From positions 1-35,459 of the forward strand of contig NZ_JAMRXH010000009.1 in assembly GCF_023740735.1 (NCBI RefSeq): 35,459 bases of DNA. Reading direction: 5' to 3'. Under the pieces are notes generated by a model. That model searched no databases. It saw nothing but the letters and a program-made list of their open reading frames with translations, and had not been told where the DNA came from. Of this stretch, positions 22,249 through 29,057 are shown piece by piece. A program made the translations under genes and the position numbers. This DNA comes from Nocardia sp. CDC159. Lineage in GTDB: Bacteria; Actinomycetota; Actinomycetes; Mycobacteriales; Mycobacteriaceae. Positions within the stretch are counted from its first letter, which is position 1; each line of letters begins with the position of its first letter.

Positions 22249-24309
22249 GTGACTTCCCCCGAGACGCTTGAGACAACCGCCGAACAGACCGGTGTCGGCG
22301 CGAATTCCGGTGCGGCACATGAGGTTCTGCGGCGGGTGTTCGGCTACGACACCTTCCGCGGGCTGCAGCGCGAGATCGTCGAGCAGGTGGTCTCGGGTGG
22401 TGATGCGCTGGTCCTGATGCCGACCGGCGGCGGTAAATCGCTGTGCTATCAGATTCCGGCGCTGGTGCGGCCCGGGGTGGGCGTGGTGATCTCGCCGCTG
22501 ATCGCGCTGATGCAGGACCAGGTCGATGCCCTGACCGCGCTGGGCGTGCGGGCGGGCTTTTTGAACTCGACCCAGTTTCCCGACGAGCGGCGCACGGTCG
22601 AGGCCCAATTCGTCTCGGGGGAGCTGGATCTGCTGTATCTCGCGCCGGAGCGGCTACGCCTGGAATCGACCATGCAGCTGCTGGACCGGGCGAAGGTCTC
22701 GGTATTCGCCATCGACGAGGCGCACTGTGTCTCGCAGTGGGGCCACGACTTCCGGCCCGACTATCTGGCGCTGTCGGTCCTGCACGAGCGCTGGCCCGAC
22801 GTGCCGCGCATCGCGCTCACCGCGACGGCCACCGAGGCCACCCGCAGGGAGATCGCCGAGCGGCTGGACCTCACGGGCGCAAGGCATTTCGTCGCCAGCT
22901 TCGACCGGCCCAACATCCAGTACCGCATCGAGCCGAAGAACCGGCCCGAACAGCAACTGCTGTCGTTCATCCAGGCCGAGCATCCGGGCGACGCCGGGAT
23001 CGTGTACTGCCTGTCGCGCAATTCGGTGGAGAAGACGGCCGAATTCCTCTCGCGCAACGGCGTTCCGGCGCTGCCGTACCACGCGGGCCTGGACAATCGC
23101 ACGCGCGCGGCCAACCAGGCCCGGTTCCTGCGCGAGGACGGGCTGGTGGTGGTCGCGACCATCGCGTTCGGCATGGGCATCGACAAGCCCGACGTGCGGT
23201 TCGTCGCCCATCTGGATCTGCCGAAATCGGTGGAGGGGTACTACCAGGAGACCGGTCGCGCGGGGCGCGACGGGCTGCCGTCCACGGCCTGGATGGTCTA
23301 CGGCCTCAACGACGTGGTGCAGCAGCGCAAGCTGATCGACAACTCCGACGGCGACGCCGCCCACCGCAGGCAGTTGCAACTGCATCTGGATGCCATGCTC
23401 GCGCTGTGCGAGACCGTGCAGTGCCGCCGCGCCCAGCTACTGGCCTACTTCGGTCAGCGCGGGGACAGCTGTGACAACTGCGATACCTGTAGCAATCCGC
23501 CCGAATCCTGGGACGGCACGGTCGCCGCGCAGAAGGCGCTCTCCACGGTGCTGCGGCTCGAGCGCGAGCGCGGTCAGCGCTTCGGGGCGGGGCAGATCGT
23601 CGACATCCTGCTGGGCAAGTCGACCCCGAAGGTGCTGCAGCACAACCACAATGAGCTGAAGGTCTTCGGCGTCGGGGCGGATCTGCGCGATACCGAATGG
23701 CGCGGGGTGATCCGGCAGTTGCTGGCCCAGGGACTGCTGGCCGTGCACGGCGAATACGGCGTGCTCACCCTCACCGAGGGCAGCGACGAGGTGCTGTTCC
23801 GCGGGCGCAAGGTGATGATGCGGCGTGAGCCGGAGCGGGTGAAGGCAGCGAAAGCCCCGCGCGCCAAGGCATCTCGAATGGCGGCCGCCGATCTCGCTCC
23901 GGCCGACGCCGACCTGTTCGAGCGGCTGCGGGCCTGGCGGGCCTCGGTCGCGAAGGAGCAGGGCGTGCCCGCCTACGTCGTCTTCCACGACGCGACGCTG
24001 CGTGAAATCGCCGCCCGCAAGCCCCGCACGCTCGACGAACTCGGCGGGATCAGCGGTATCGGTGAGAGCAAGCGCGCCAAGTACGGGGAGGGAGTGCTGG
24101 CGGCGGTCGCCGAGGGCGGCGCGGCGGCTCCGGCCGCCAAGCCTCGTCCCGGCCCCGATCGGGCCGCGCCCCAGGCCAAAGGCGCCCCGGCCCGTCCCCG
24201 GGCCACGTCTCGATTCGCCGCGCAGGAGGTGCCGCCGCCCCCGGACAATTGGGATCACGAACCACCACCGGACTGGGACTTCGAACCGCCGCCGGACGAC
24301 CGGTACTGA
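22249..24309 (+). CDS. recQ: ATP-dependent DNA helicase RecQ
   Basis: This 686-residue 3'-5' helicase acts in recombination and fork repair. Helicase motifs: TGGGKS at 59-64, DEAH at 156-159, TATAT motif III, and ETGRAGRDG motif VI. The RQC zinc site uses the cysteines in CRRAQLLAYFG and GDSCDNCDTC, followed by the winged helix. An HRDC domain spans about 560-640 (ADLFERLRAWRASVAKEQGVPAYVVF). The tail is low complexity: a Pro/Ala/Lys-Arg stretch, then PPPPDNWDHEPPPDWDFEPPP. The start is uncertain: GTG 22249 fits a leaderless mRNA, ATG 22240 adds three residues. As I recall M. tuberculosis has no RecQ, so this gene is an insertion into the syntenic block. Confidence 0.95.
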   Translation: MTSPETLETTAEQTGVGANSGAAHEVLRRVFGYDTFRGLQREIVEQVVSGGDALVLMPTGGGKSLCYQIPALVRPGVGVVISPLIALMQDQVDALTALGVRAGFLNSTQFPDERRTVEAQFVSGELDLLYLAPERLRLESTMQLLDRAKVSVFAIDEAHCVSQWGHDFRPDYLALSVLHERWPDVPRIALTATATEATRREIAERLDLTGARHFVASFDRPNIQYRIEPKNRPEQQLLSFIQAEHPGDAGIVYCLSRNSVEKTAEFLSRNGVPALPYHAGLDNRTRAANQARFLREDGLVVVATIAFGMGIDKPDVRFVAHLDLPKSVEGYYQETGRAGRDGLPSTAWMVYGLNDVVQQRKLIDNSDGDAAHRRQLQLHLDAMLALCETVQCRRAQLLAYFGQRGDSCDNCDTCSNPPESWDGTVAAQKALSTVLRLERERGQRFGAGQIVDILLGKSTPKVLQHNHNELKVFGVGADLRDTEWRGVIRQLLAQGLLAVHGEYGVLTLTEGSDEVLFRGRKVMMRREPERVKAAKAPRAKASRMAAADLAPADADLFERLRAWRASVAKEQGVPAYVVFHDATLREIAARKPRTLDELGGISGIGESKRAKYGEGVLAAVAEGGAAAPAAKPRPGPDRAAPQAKGAPARPRATSRFAAQEVPPPPDNWDHEPPPDWDFEPPPDDRY

Positions 24310-24444
24310 TTCGCGTACCCATCCGGCCCAGAACGACTGCGCCCGAGAGACTTCCGACGAGCCTGCCCGATATGGACGGTTGACCGGTTTCCTCCCCCTA
24401 GTCGGAACTGTGTGAACTGCGTTTATTCACATCTTCTATCCGGG

Positions 24445-24450
24445 TACCGT
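24445..24450 (+). promoter_or_regulatory. Predicted -10 box of the 76-residue membrane-protein gene
   Basis: TACCGT, followed by ggaggt and then ATG 24457. The GGAGG word is too close to the ATG to act as a Shine-Dalgarno site, which favours a leaderless reading. Confidence 0.4.
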
Positions 24451-24456
24451 GGAGGT

Positions 24457-24687
24457 ATGGCGGTCGGTGACGACAAGGTGATACTGGGGGACGGTTTGCC
24501 CGCGGATCGTGCCGCCTTCACGGTGTCCGCACCGGGGCCCGAGCCGGAATCCCAGGACGATGTCCACAGCCGTTCTCGGATGTGGACGCGCAAACTGCTC
24601 GGCGGCCCGCGCATTTCCACGATGCTGCTGGTCTCGGTCTGGGTGGCACTGTTCGTCCTGTACCTGCAGGTGCGGCCAGGGGGTTAG
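24457..24687 (+). CDS. 76-residue single-span membrane protein (paralogue of 24769)
   Basis: An N-terminal soluble part of about 50 residues, acidic at first and then basic (MWTRKLLGGPRIST), precedes a C-terminal span LLVSVWVALFVLYL. The protein ends QVRPGG. Positive charges before the helix predict N-in with only a few residues outside. It shares with the proteins at 20336 and 24769 the pattern R-x-S-T, a hydrophobic helix, Y, then [KR]-P, and with 24769 the exact end RPGG. Function unknown. Its position between recQ and the tRNA-like gene is not informative by itself. Confidence 0.72.
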   Translation: MAVGDDKVILGDGLPADRAAFTVSAPGPEPESQDDVHSRSRMWTRKLLGGPRISTMLLVSVWVALFVLYLQVRPGG

Positions 24688-24756
24688 GCGACGGGGGCTA
24701 TGAACGATCTCGACAGCGTGCGCACCGAATTCGACCCGCGCCCAGACACCTCCCGA

Positions 24757-24762
24757 TAGCGT
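24757..24762 (+). promoter_or_regulatory. Predicted -10 box, leaderless 77-residue membrane-protein gene
   Basis: TAGCGT, 6 nt before ATG 24769. No Shine-Dalgarno sequence is present. Confidence 0.4.
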
Positions 24763-24768
24763 TCGGCC

Positions 24769-25002
24769 ATGCAGCACGACCAGCGCGGCGACGATCGTGG
24801 CTATCAATCCGATTCCGCCCCCGGAGACGGCCCGGACCTGGCCCGGGCCCGCGCCCGCCGCATCGACGGCGCCGTCGACGCCGGTTGGTTGCGCCCCCAC
24901 ACCCGGCCGTTGCGTGGCCGACCGCGGGCATCGACGGTCGTACTCGTGCTGATCTTCATCGCCGCTTTGCTCGCCTATCTGGAACTTCGTCCCGGCGGCT
25001 GA
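24769..25002 (+). CDS. 77-residue single-span membrane protein (paralogue of 24457)
   Basis: The soluble N-terminal half (about 1-52) is charged, with ARARARRIDGAVDAG in the middle. A basic patch HTRPLRGRPRAST follows, then the span VVLVLIFIAALLAYL, and the protein ends ELRPGG. The C-terminal third matches the upstream 76-residue protein position by position in its key residues, which points to tandem duplication with divergence of the cytoplasmic halves. The tRNA-like gene begins 61 bp downstream on the same strand. No function can be assigned. Confidence 0.72.
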   Translation: MQHDQRGDDRGYQSDSAPGDGPDLARARARRIDGAVDAGWLRPHTRPLRGRPRASTVVLVLIFIAALLAYLELRPGG

Positions 25003-25063
25003 CCGGAAAATGGCTCGCGCGGTGGTCGGCTCGCGATCTACCGTTGATCGTGGTCGTCCTCGA

Positions 25064-25176
25064 GGGGCGCACCGGAATCTCCGGCCCGCGTTCCCCGTGT
25101 CGGAGGCGGCCATGCCATTCGGGTTGGCACAGACCTTTTACGTCTGCCGGGGTTCGACTCCCCTCCGGTGCGCCCC
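25064..25176 (+). tRNA. Unusual tRNA or tRNA-like RNA with an over-long acceptor helix
   Basis: A perfect 13-bp helix (25064-25076 with 25164-25176) encloses four hairpins. A 5-bp stem lies at 25079-25083/25101-25105 with a 17-nt loop. TGCCA/TGGCA (25113-25129) has a 7-nt loop TTCGGGT, like a tRNA-Pro(CGG) anticodon loop. CAGAC/GTCTG (25130-25146) has the 7-nt loop CTTTTAC, like a tRNA-Lys(UUU) anticodon loop. A T-arm GGGG-TTCGACT-CCCC (25149-25163) has a consensus T-loop. Read in order this is a class II cloverleaf with an 8- or 9-bp acceptor and 4-bp T-stem, like tRNA-Sec or allo-tRNAs. Oddities: no GG in the D-loop, and 7 nt between the D and anticodon stems. No CCA is encoded. The mature ends are unknown. 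A structured leader of the SPFH gene downstream is the alternative. Confidence 0.5.
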
Positions 25177-25304
25177 GTTCCGGTCGTCCGCGAGGTCGTG
25201 GCTCTGCGGGCTCTCCGCCGCGTGCGGGGGACGCCCCCGCCGCGACTTCGTGATCGGGGCGGGGCGTATCCGTGCCGAACTCGTTGTGGGGAAGGAGTTT
25301 CACT

Positions 25305-25952
25305 ATGCACATCACGGTGATGGATTGGCAGCGCACGCTGCTCTACCGCGACGGCAAGCTCGACCGGGTGCTCGAGCCGGGCCGTCACCGCTACGACCAG
25401 AAGCGCTGCACGCTGGTCACGGTCGATATGCGGCCACGCCAGACACAGGTCAACGGCCAGGAGCTCCTCACCCGCGACGGGCTGTCTGTGCGGGTCAGCC
25501 TCCTCGCCGATTGGGCGGTCACCGACCCGGTCGCGTTCACCACGAATGCCCAGTATCCCGAGACGGTCCTGTACGCCGCGGTCCAGGAGGCCGCCCGCGA
25601 CAGGGTCGCCGCGCACACCCTCGACGAGCTCATCGCCGATCGCTCCCTGCTCACGGCCGGTGCCGAGGTGGCCGCGGCGGTCGCCGCCCTCGGCATCCAG
25701 GTCTCCGGCGTGCGCGCCCGCGACCTGATGCTCCCCGGCGAACTGCGCCGGGCCGCCCTCGAGACGGTCCTCGCCAAGGAGCGCGGCCGCGCCGACCTCG
25801 AGCGCGCCCGCGCCGAGGCCGCGGCCCTGCGCTCGCTGGCCAACACGGCCCGCCTGCTCGAGGAGAACCCGACCCTGCTGCGCCTGCGCACCCTCCAGGT
25901 CGCATCGACGCCCGGCACGCAGGTCGTGCTCGATCCGCGCGAGCGTTCCTGA
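25305..25952 (+). CDS. Slipin-like SPFH/Band 7 domain protein
   Basis: The 215-residue protein consists almost wholly of an SPFH core: RTLLYRDGKLDRVLEPGRHRYDQ, then LVTVDMRPRQTQVNGQELLTRDGLSVRVSLLADWAVTDP, then the helical LQEAARDRVAAHTLDELIADRS-type region. An Ala/Arg/Glu-rich coiled coil closes it (about 150-190). It lacks the N-terminal membrane helix of ordinary stomatins and is shorter than the usual 250-300 residues, so it may be soluble or peripherally attached. ATG 25305 has AAGGAG 8 nt upstream. The tRNA-like element ends 128 bp before the start and could lie in its leader. Such proteins usually build ring-like membrane scaffolds. Confidence 0.8.
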   Translation: MHITVMDWQRTLLYRDGKLDRVLEPGRHRYDQKRCTLVTVDMRPRQTQVNGQELLTRDGLSVRVSLLADWAVTDPVAFTTNAQYPETVLYAAVQEAARDRVAAHTLDELIADRSLLTAGAEVAAAVAALGIQVSGVRARDLMLPGELRRAALETVLAKERGRADLERARAEAAALRSLANTARLLEENPTLLRLRTLQVASTPGTQVVLDPRERS

Positions 25953-26013
25953 CCGATCGCCGACCGGATCGCCTCCGAGCGAACGCGCGGAATATTCGAT
26001 TGATCGCGGCAAT

Positions 26014-26019
26014 TATTGT
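26014..26019 (+). promoter_or_regulatory. Predicted -10 box, leaderless smpB
   Basis: TATTGT, 8 nt before ATG 26028. The sequence before the ATG (gggtcgtt) has no Shine-Dalgarno match. Confidence 0.4.
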
Positions 26020-26027
26020 GGGTCGTT

Positions 26028-26501
26028 ATGAAGGAGAAGGGGCGCAAGGTCATCGCCACCAACCGCAGGGCCCGGCACAACTACATGATCCTGGAGACCT
26101 ACGAGGCCGGGGTCGCGCTGGTCGGTACCGAGGTGAAGAGCCTGCGCGAGGGGAAGGCGTCGCTGGTCGACGCGTACGCCACCATCGATGACGGCGAGGT
26201 GTGGCTGCGTGGGCTGCACATTCCCGAATACGGGCACGGCACCTGGACCAACCACGCTCCGCGACGTACTCGCAAACTGCTGCTGCACCGCCGCGAGATC
26301 GACAAGCTGACCGGTAAGACCAAGGAGTCCTCGCAGACCCTGGTCCCGCTGTCGATGTACTTCTCCGACGGCAAGGTCAAGGTCGAGCTCGCGCTGGCCA
26401 AGGGCAAGCAGGACTACGACAAACGCCAGGATCTCGCCCGCCGCACCGCGGAGCGGGAGGTGACGCGCGAGCTGGGTCGGCGGATCAAGGGTATGCGTTG
26501 A
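26028..26501 (+). CDS. smpB: SsrA-binding protein SmpB
   Basis: The 157-residue partner of tmRNA in trans-translation binds the tRNA-like end of SsrA and takes the place of the missing anticodon arm on stalled ribosomes. Family blocks: ATNRRARHNYMILETYEAGVALVGTEVKSLREGKASL (about 9-45), WLRGLHIPEY, NHAPRRTRKLLLHRREI and LALAKGKQDYDKRQ. The basic C-terminal tail (TAEREVTRELGRRIKGMR) inserts into the mRNA channel. ATG 26028 gives the standard length. Its RNA partner ssrA is 1.1 kb downstream, with only a transporter gene between them. Confidence 0.97.
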   Translation: MKEKGRKVIATNRRARHNYMILETYEAGVALVGTEVKSLREGKASLVDAYATIDDGEVWLRGLHIPEYGHGTWTNHAPRRTRKLLLHRREIDKLTGKTKESSQTLVPLSMYFSDGKVKVELALAKGKQDYDKRQDLARRTAEREVTRELGRRIKGMR

Positions 26502-27361
26502 CCTCGGTCCTGCTGGCCCTGCTCGCGGCCATCGGCTACGGGGTGAGCGACTTCGTCGGCGGGGTGGCCTCGCGGCGGGTCGCCGCCCTGCGCATCGTCA
26601 TCGTCTCCTACCCGCTGTCGGTGCTGCTCATGGTGGCCATCGCGCCGCTGGTCGACGCACGGCTCGACGTGCCCGCGCTCGCCTGGGGCGCGGGGGCGGG
26701 CGTGGCCAGCGGGCTGGCCGTGTGGTGGTTCTACGCGGCGCTGGCCAGCGGCCCGATGGCCGTGGTCTCGCCGCTGACCGCCGTGCTGGTGGCCGGGGTG
26801 CCGGTCGTGATCGGCCTGCTCTCCGGCGAGCGCGCCAATCCCGCGGCCTATGTCGGGATCGGTCTCGCGGTGGTGGCCGTGGCCCTGGTCAGCAAGGAAT
26901 CACCCGACGACGTCACCGAGGAGATCACCGGCGGCCGCGAACTACGCTTCGACCGCCGCGTCGCCCTGCTCACCGTCGGCTCGGGCATCGCCTTCGGATT
27001 CGCCTTCGTCTTCCTGCACGAGGCCGCGGGCCCCGCAGGCCTCTGGCCCCTGGTCACCTCCCGCATCGCCGCCACCTTCGTGGTCTGGACCGCGGCCGTC
27101 GCCACCGGCCACTTCCACGCCCCCACCGGCAAACCCCTCCGCCTGGCGGCCTACGTCAGCGTCCTCGACGTGATCGCCAACGTCGCCATGCTCTACGCCT
27201 TCCACGGCTCCCTCCTGTCCCTGGTCAGCGTCATCGGCTCGCTGTACCCCGCCGCGACGGTCCTGCTGGCGATGATGTTGCTGGGCGAACGCGTGGGCCC
27301 ACTCCAACAGATCGGCATGGCGATGGCCCTCGGCTCGGTCGCCCTGATCGCCACCGCCTGA
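26498..27361 (+). CDS. EamA/DMT-family transporter
   Basis: The 287-residue protein has about ten hydrophobic segments arranged as two EamA repeats (about 1-135 and 155-287). Each starts with a GYGVSDF- or GFAFVFL-type helix and ends in a GIGLAVVAVALVS- or GMAMALGSVALIAT-type helix. The central loop (SKESPDDVTEEITGGRELRFDRR) is cytoplasmic and charged. Such proteins export small metabolites; the substrate cannot be predicted. The start appears to be TTG 26498, whose last two bases are the first two bases of the smpB TGA stop, with AAGGG 6 nt upstream. It is therefore coupled to smpB translation. Confidence 0.87.
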   Translation: MTSVLLALLAAIGYGVSDFVGGVASRRVAALRIVIVSYPLSVLLMVAIAPLVDARLDVPALAWGAGAGVASGLAVWWFYAALASGPMAVVSPLTAVLVAGVPVVIGLLSGERANPAAYVGIGLAVVAVALVSKESPDDVTEEITGGRELRFDRRVALLTVGSGIAFGFAFVFLHEAAGPAGLWPLVTSRIAATFVVWTAAVATGHFHAPTGKPLRLAAYVSVLDVIANVAMLYAFHGSLLSLVSVIGSLYPAATVLLAMMLLGERVGPLQQIGMAMALGSVALIATA

Positions 27362-27368
27362 TGTCTTG

Positions 27369-27407
27369 TCGCCGGCATCTCATTCCCCTCCGAGGAGATG
27401 CCGGCGA
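27369..27407 (+). terminator. Hairpin after the smpB-transporter operon
   Basis: A perfect 13-bp inverted repeat TCGCCGGCATCTC / GAGATGCCGGCGA with a 13-nt loop starts 8 bp after the stop. There is no U-tract, which is common for actinobacterial terminators. Confidence 0.65.
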
Positions 27408-27560
27408 GCTCGAACGCTAGGGACATCTCCGCGGACACCCTCGACTCGGAATGTGAAAGGGCCAGCTCAGAGCCCATTTCCCAATGTTCCGGACCGGAGA
27501 TCCGCCCCGGCGCCACAGACCCGCCGCCCAGCGCTGGAATGAACGCTCAACGAAGGGTGT

Positions 27561-27566
27561 TAACAT
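27561..27566 (+). promoter_or_regulatory. Possible -10 box of ssrA
   Basis: TAACAT is the best -10 match in the 207 bp upstream of the mature tmRNA end. It would give a leader of about 40 nt containing the hairpin GCCCGG/CCGGGC, removed by RNase P. Confidence 0.35.
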
Positions 27567-27614
27567 GAATGGCCCGGTCACAAGCCGGGCGTCATCTGGA
27601 TCGATGACACAGAC

Positions 27615-27981
27615 GGGGCTGAACGGTTTCGACTGCGTACGTTGATTCAGGGGAAGCGTGTCGGTGCAGGCAGGAGACCACCGTAAGCGTCGCTGTAACC
27701 CAATAAGCGCCGATTCTCATCAGCGCGAGTACGCTCTCGCTGCCTAAGCAGTAGAGCGTCTCTGTCAGCCCGGGTTCGCCCTCGACCCGGCCCCTGGCAT
27801 CAGCTAGAGGGCTCACCGTCCGCCTCGGTCGCGGAGACGGACGGGACAACAAACAGCGACTGGGATCGTCATCTCGGCTGGTTCGCGTGACCGAGAGATC
27901 CGAGTAGAGGCACAGCGAACTGCACACGGAGAAGCCCTGGAGACACGGCGGAGGACCCGGGTTCGATTCCCGGCAGCTCCA
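27615..27981 (+). ncRNA. ssrA: Transfer-messenger RNA (tmRNA, SsrA)
   Basis: The 5' end GGGGCTGAACGGTTTCGACT pairs with the 3' end ...GGCAGCTCC to form the tRNA-like acceptor. The T-arm CCGGG-TTCGATT-CCCGG lies at the 3' end, followed by discriminator A at 27981; the terminal CCA is not fully encoded (ACCC). The resume frame GCC (27709) to TAA (27747) encodes the degradation tag ADSHQREYALAA, close to known mycobacterial tags and ending in the ALAA signal for ClpXP. Pseudoknot-like pairings follow the tag. Together with SmpB it frees stalled ribosomes and marks the incomplete protein for destruction. Confidence 0.97.
27709..27747 (+). other. tmRNA tag-peptide reading frame
   Basis: GCC GAT TCT ... 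GCC TAA: twelve codons giving ADSHQREYALAA. It lies inside ssrA, and translation enters by template switching, not by initiation. Confidence 0.93.
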
Positions 27982-27984
27982 CCC

Positions 27985-28017
27985 AAGGCCCCTCACCTCG
28001 AAGGTGGGGGGCTTTTT
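27985..28017 (+). terminator. Rho-independent terminator of ssrA
   Basis: A 14-bp stem (AAGGCCCCTCACCT with its near-complement, two G-U pairs) with a 3-nt loop ends in TTTTT. It begins 3 bp after the encoded 3' end of the tmRNA. Confidence 0.92.
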
Positions 28018-28247
28018 CAATCTGGTAACCCGGATGGCCGGAAAGTGGGTCGGCTTCGGCAAGAACTTCGACGTGAAACGCGGGCTCCTGGGAACTTGTC
28101 CTTCAGGACCGTTCCACCTTCAAGGCCACGATCGAGGCGTTCGACCGACCTGCCGAGTAGTACTTGCCGGTCCTTTTCGTAGGGCTATCGGCGGCTGTTC
28201 GATGAACGGCAGGGTTACGTCACCCTGCCGTTGAAGTATGTGGCAAT

Positions 28248-28937
28248 TCACGCATCCGGTTCCCCGTATGCCGCGGCAATATCCTCCGAACTGCTCCACC
28301 CGCTGTAGGTCGGGGACTGGGGCCAACCCTCTGGGGAGTCCTGCCATTCCTCCCGGCGGCCGTAGGGGAGTATGTCGATGAGGGGGAAGGTGTGGCTGAG
28401 TTGTTCGCAGCCGCGGCCGGTGGTGTGCCAGGTGCGGTAGACGGTGTTGTGGTGGCGGAGGAAGACGTTGATGGCGAAGCCGCCGTTGGGTGGGGCATCC
28501 ACGTCGGTGCCGAAGGGGCTGTTGGCGGTGGAGTACCAGGGCATTTTGTTGCCTACTCGGCGTTTGTAGGCGAGGGCCTCGGTGATGGGGCCCTGGGTGA
28601 CTATGACGAAGCGGGCGTCGTAGTTCTTCAGGAAGTTCAGGCGGGTGAACTGGGCGGTGAAGCCGGTGCAGCCGCTGCACTGCCACTTCTCGTTGGGGAA
28701 CCACATGTGGTTGTAGACGATCAGTTGGGACATGCCGTCGAAGATGTCGACCAGGCGGACGGGGCCCTGCTCGCCCTCGAGGGTGTAGTCGGGCATCTCG
28801 ACCATCGGCAGGCGGCGGCGCTGGGCGGCGATCGCGTCGAGTTCGCGGGTGGCGGCCTTCTCGCGCTTGCGGAGTTCGGCGAGTTCTCGCTGCCAGGTGG
28901 CGGTGTCGACGATGGGCGGCAGGGCGTTGGTGGTCAT
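28248..28937 (-). CDS. DUF899 family protein, predicted thioredoxin-like oxidoreductase
   Basis: The 229-residue protein has an N-terminal helix (WQRELAELRKREKAATRELDAIAAQRRRLP) typical of DUF899. Then come LVDIFDGMSQLIVYNHMWFP and the CxxC motif WQCSGCTGF with Cys87 and Cys90, and later WYSTANSPFGTD and NVFLRHHNTVYRTWHTTGRG. The fold resembles thioredoxin/peroxiredoxin, with the cysteines placed after the first beta strand; the in vivo substrate is not known for the family. ATG 28937 has GGAGG 6 nt upstream. It is divergent from a DoxX-like gene, a pairing that suggests a common redox or stress role. Confidence 0.88.
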   Translation of the reverse strand: MTTNALPPIVDTATWQRELAELRKREKAATRELDAIAAQRRRLPMVEMPDYTLEGEQGPVRLVDIFDGMSQLIVYNHMWFPNEKWQCSGCTGFTAQFTRLNFLKNYDARFVIVTQGPITEALAYKRRVGNKMPWYSTANSPFGTDVDAPPNGGFAINVFLRHHNTVYRTWHTTGRGCEQLSHTFPLIDILPYGRREEWQDSPEGWPQSPTYSGWSSSEDIAAAYGEPDA

Positions 28938-29057
28938 GGGGTCCTCCGTAATCACGCGTGGCGGGTTGTGGATGTAGACCCGGTTGGGCCGTCGAATTCA
29001 TCGGTGGTCGTCGCGGATCTCGCGGAACCGGTCCCGCGCCCGGCTCGTTGGCATCGC

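Noticed and set aside
25113..25146. Ordinary tRNA-Lys(UUU) or tRNA-Pro(CGG) gene
   Set aside because: Each anticodon-like hairpin fits, but no standard 7-bp acceptor and D-arm can be placed at the normal distance, so only the unusual long-acceptor reading was kept.
28092..28160. Short frame ending in ...RSTFKATIEAFDRPAE before a TAG, between ssrA and the DUF899 gene
   Set aside because: It looks like a possible C-terminal relic of a lost gene, but only about 25 codons are open and no family can be named.
28392..29057. Upstream extension of the DoxX-like frame to 28392
   Set aside because: It would run antisense through the whole DUF899 gene; the first membrane span begins after 29058.
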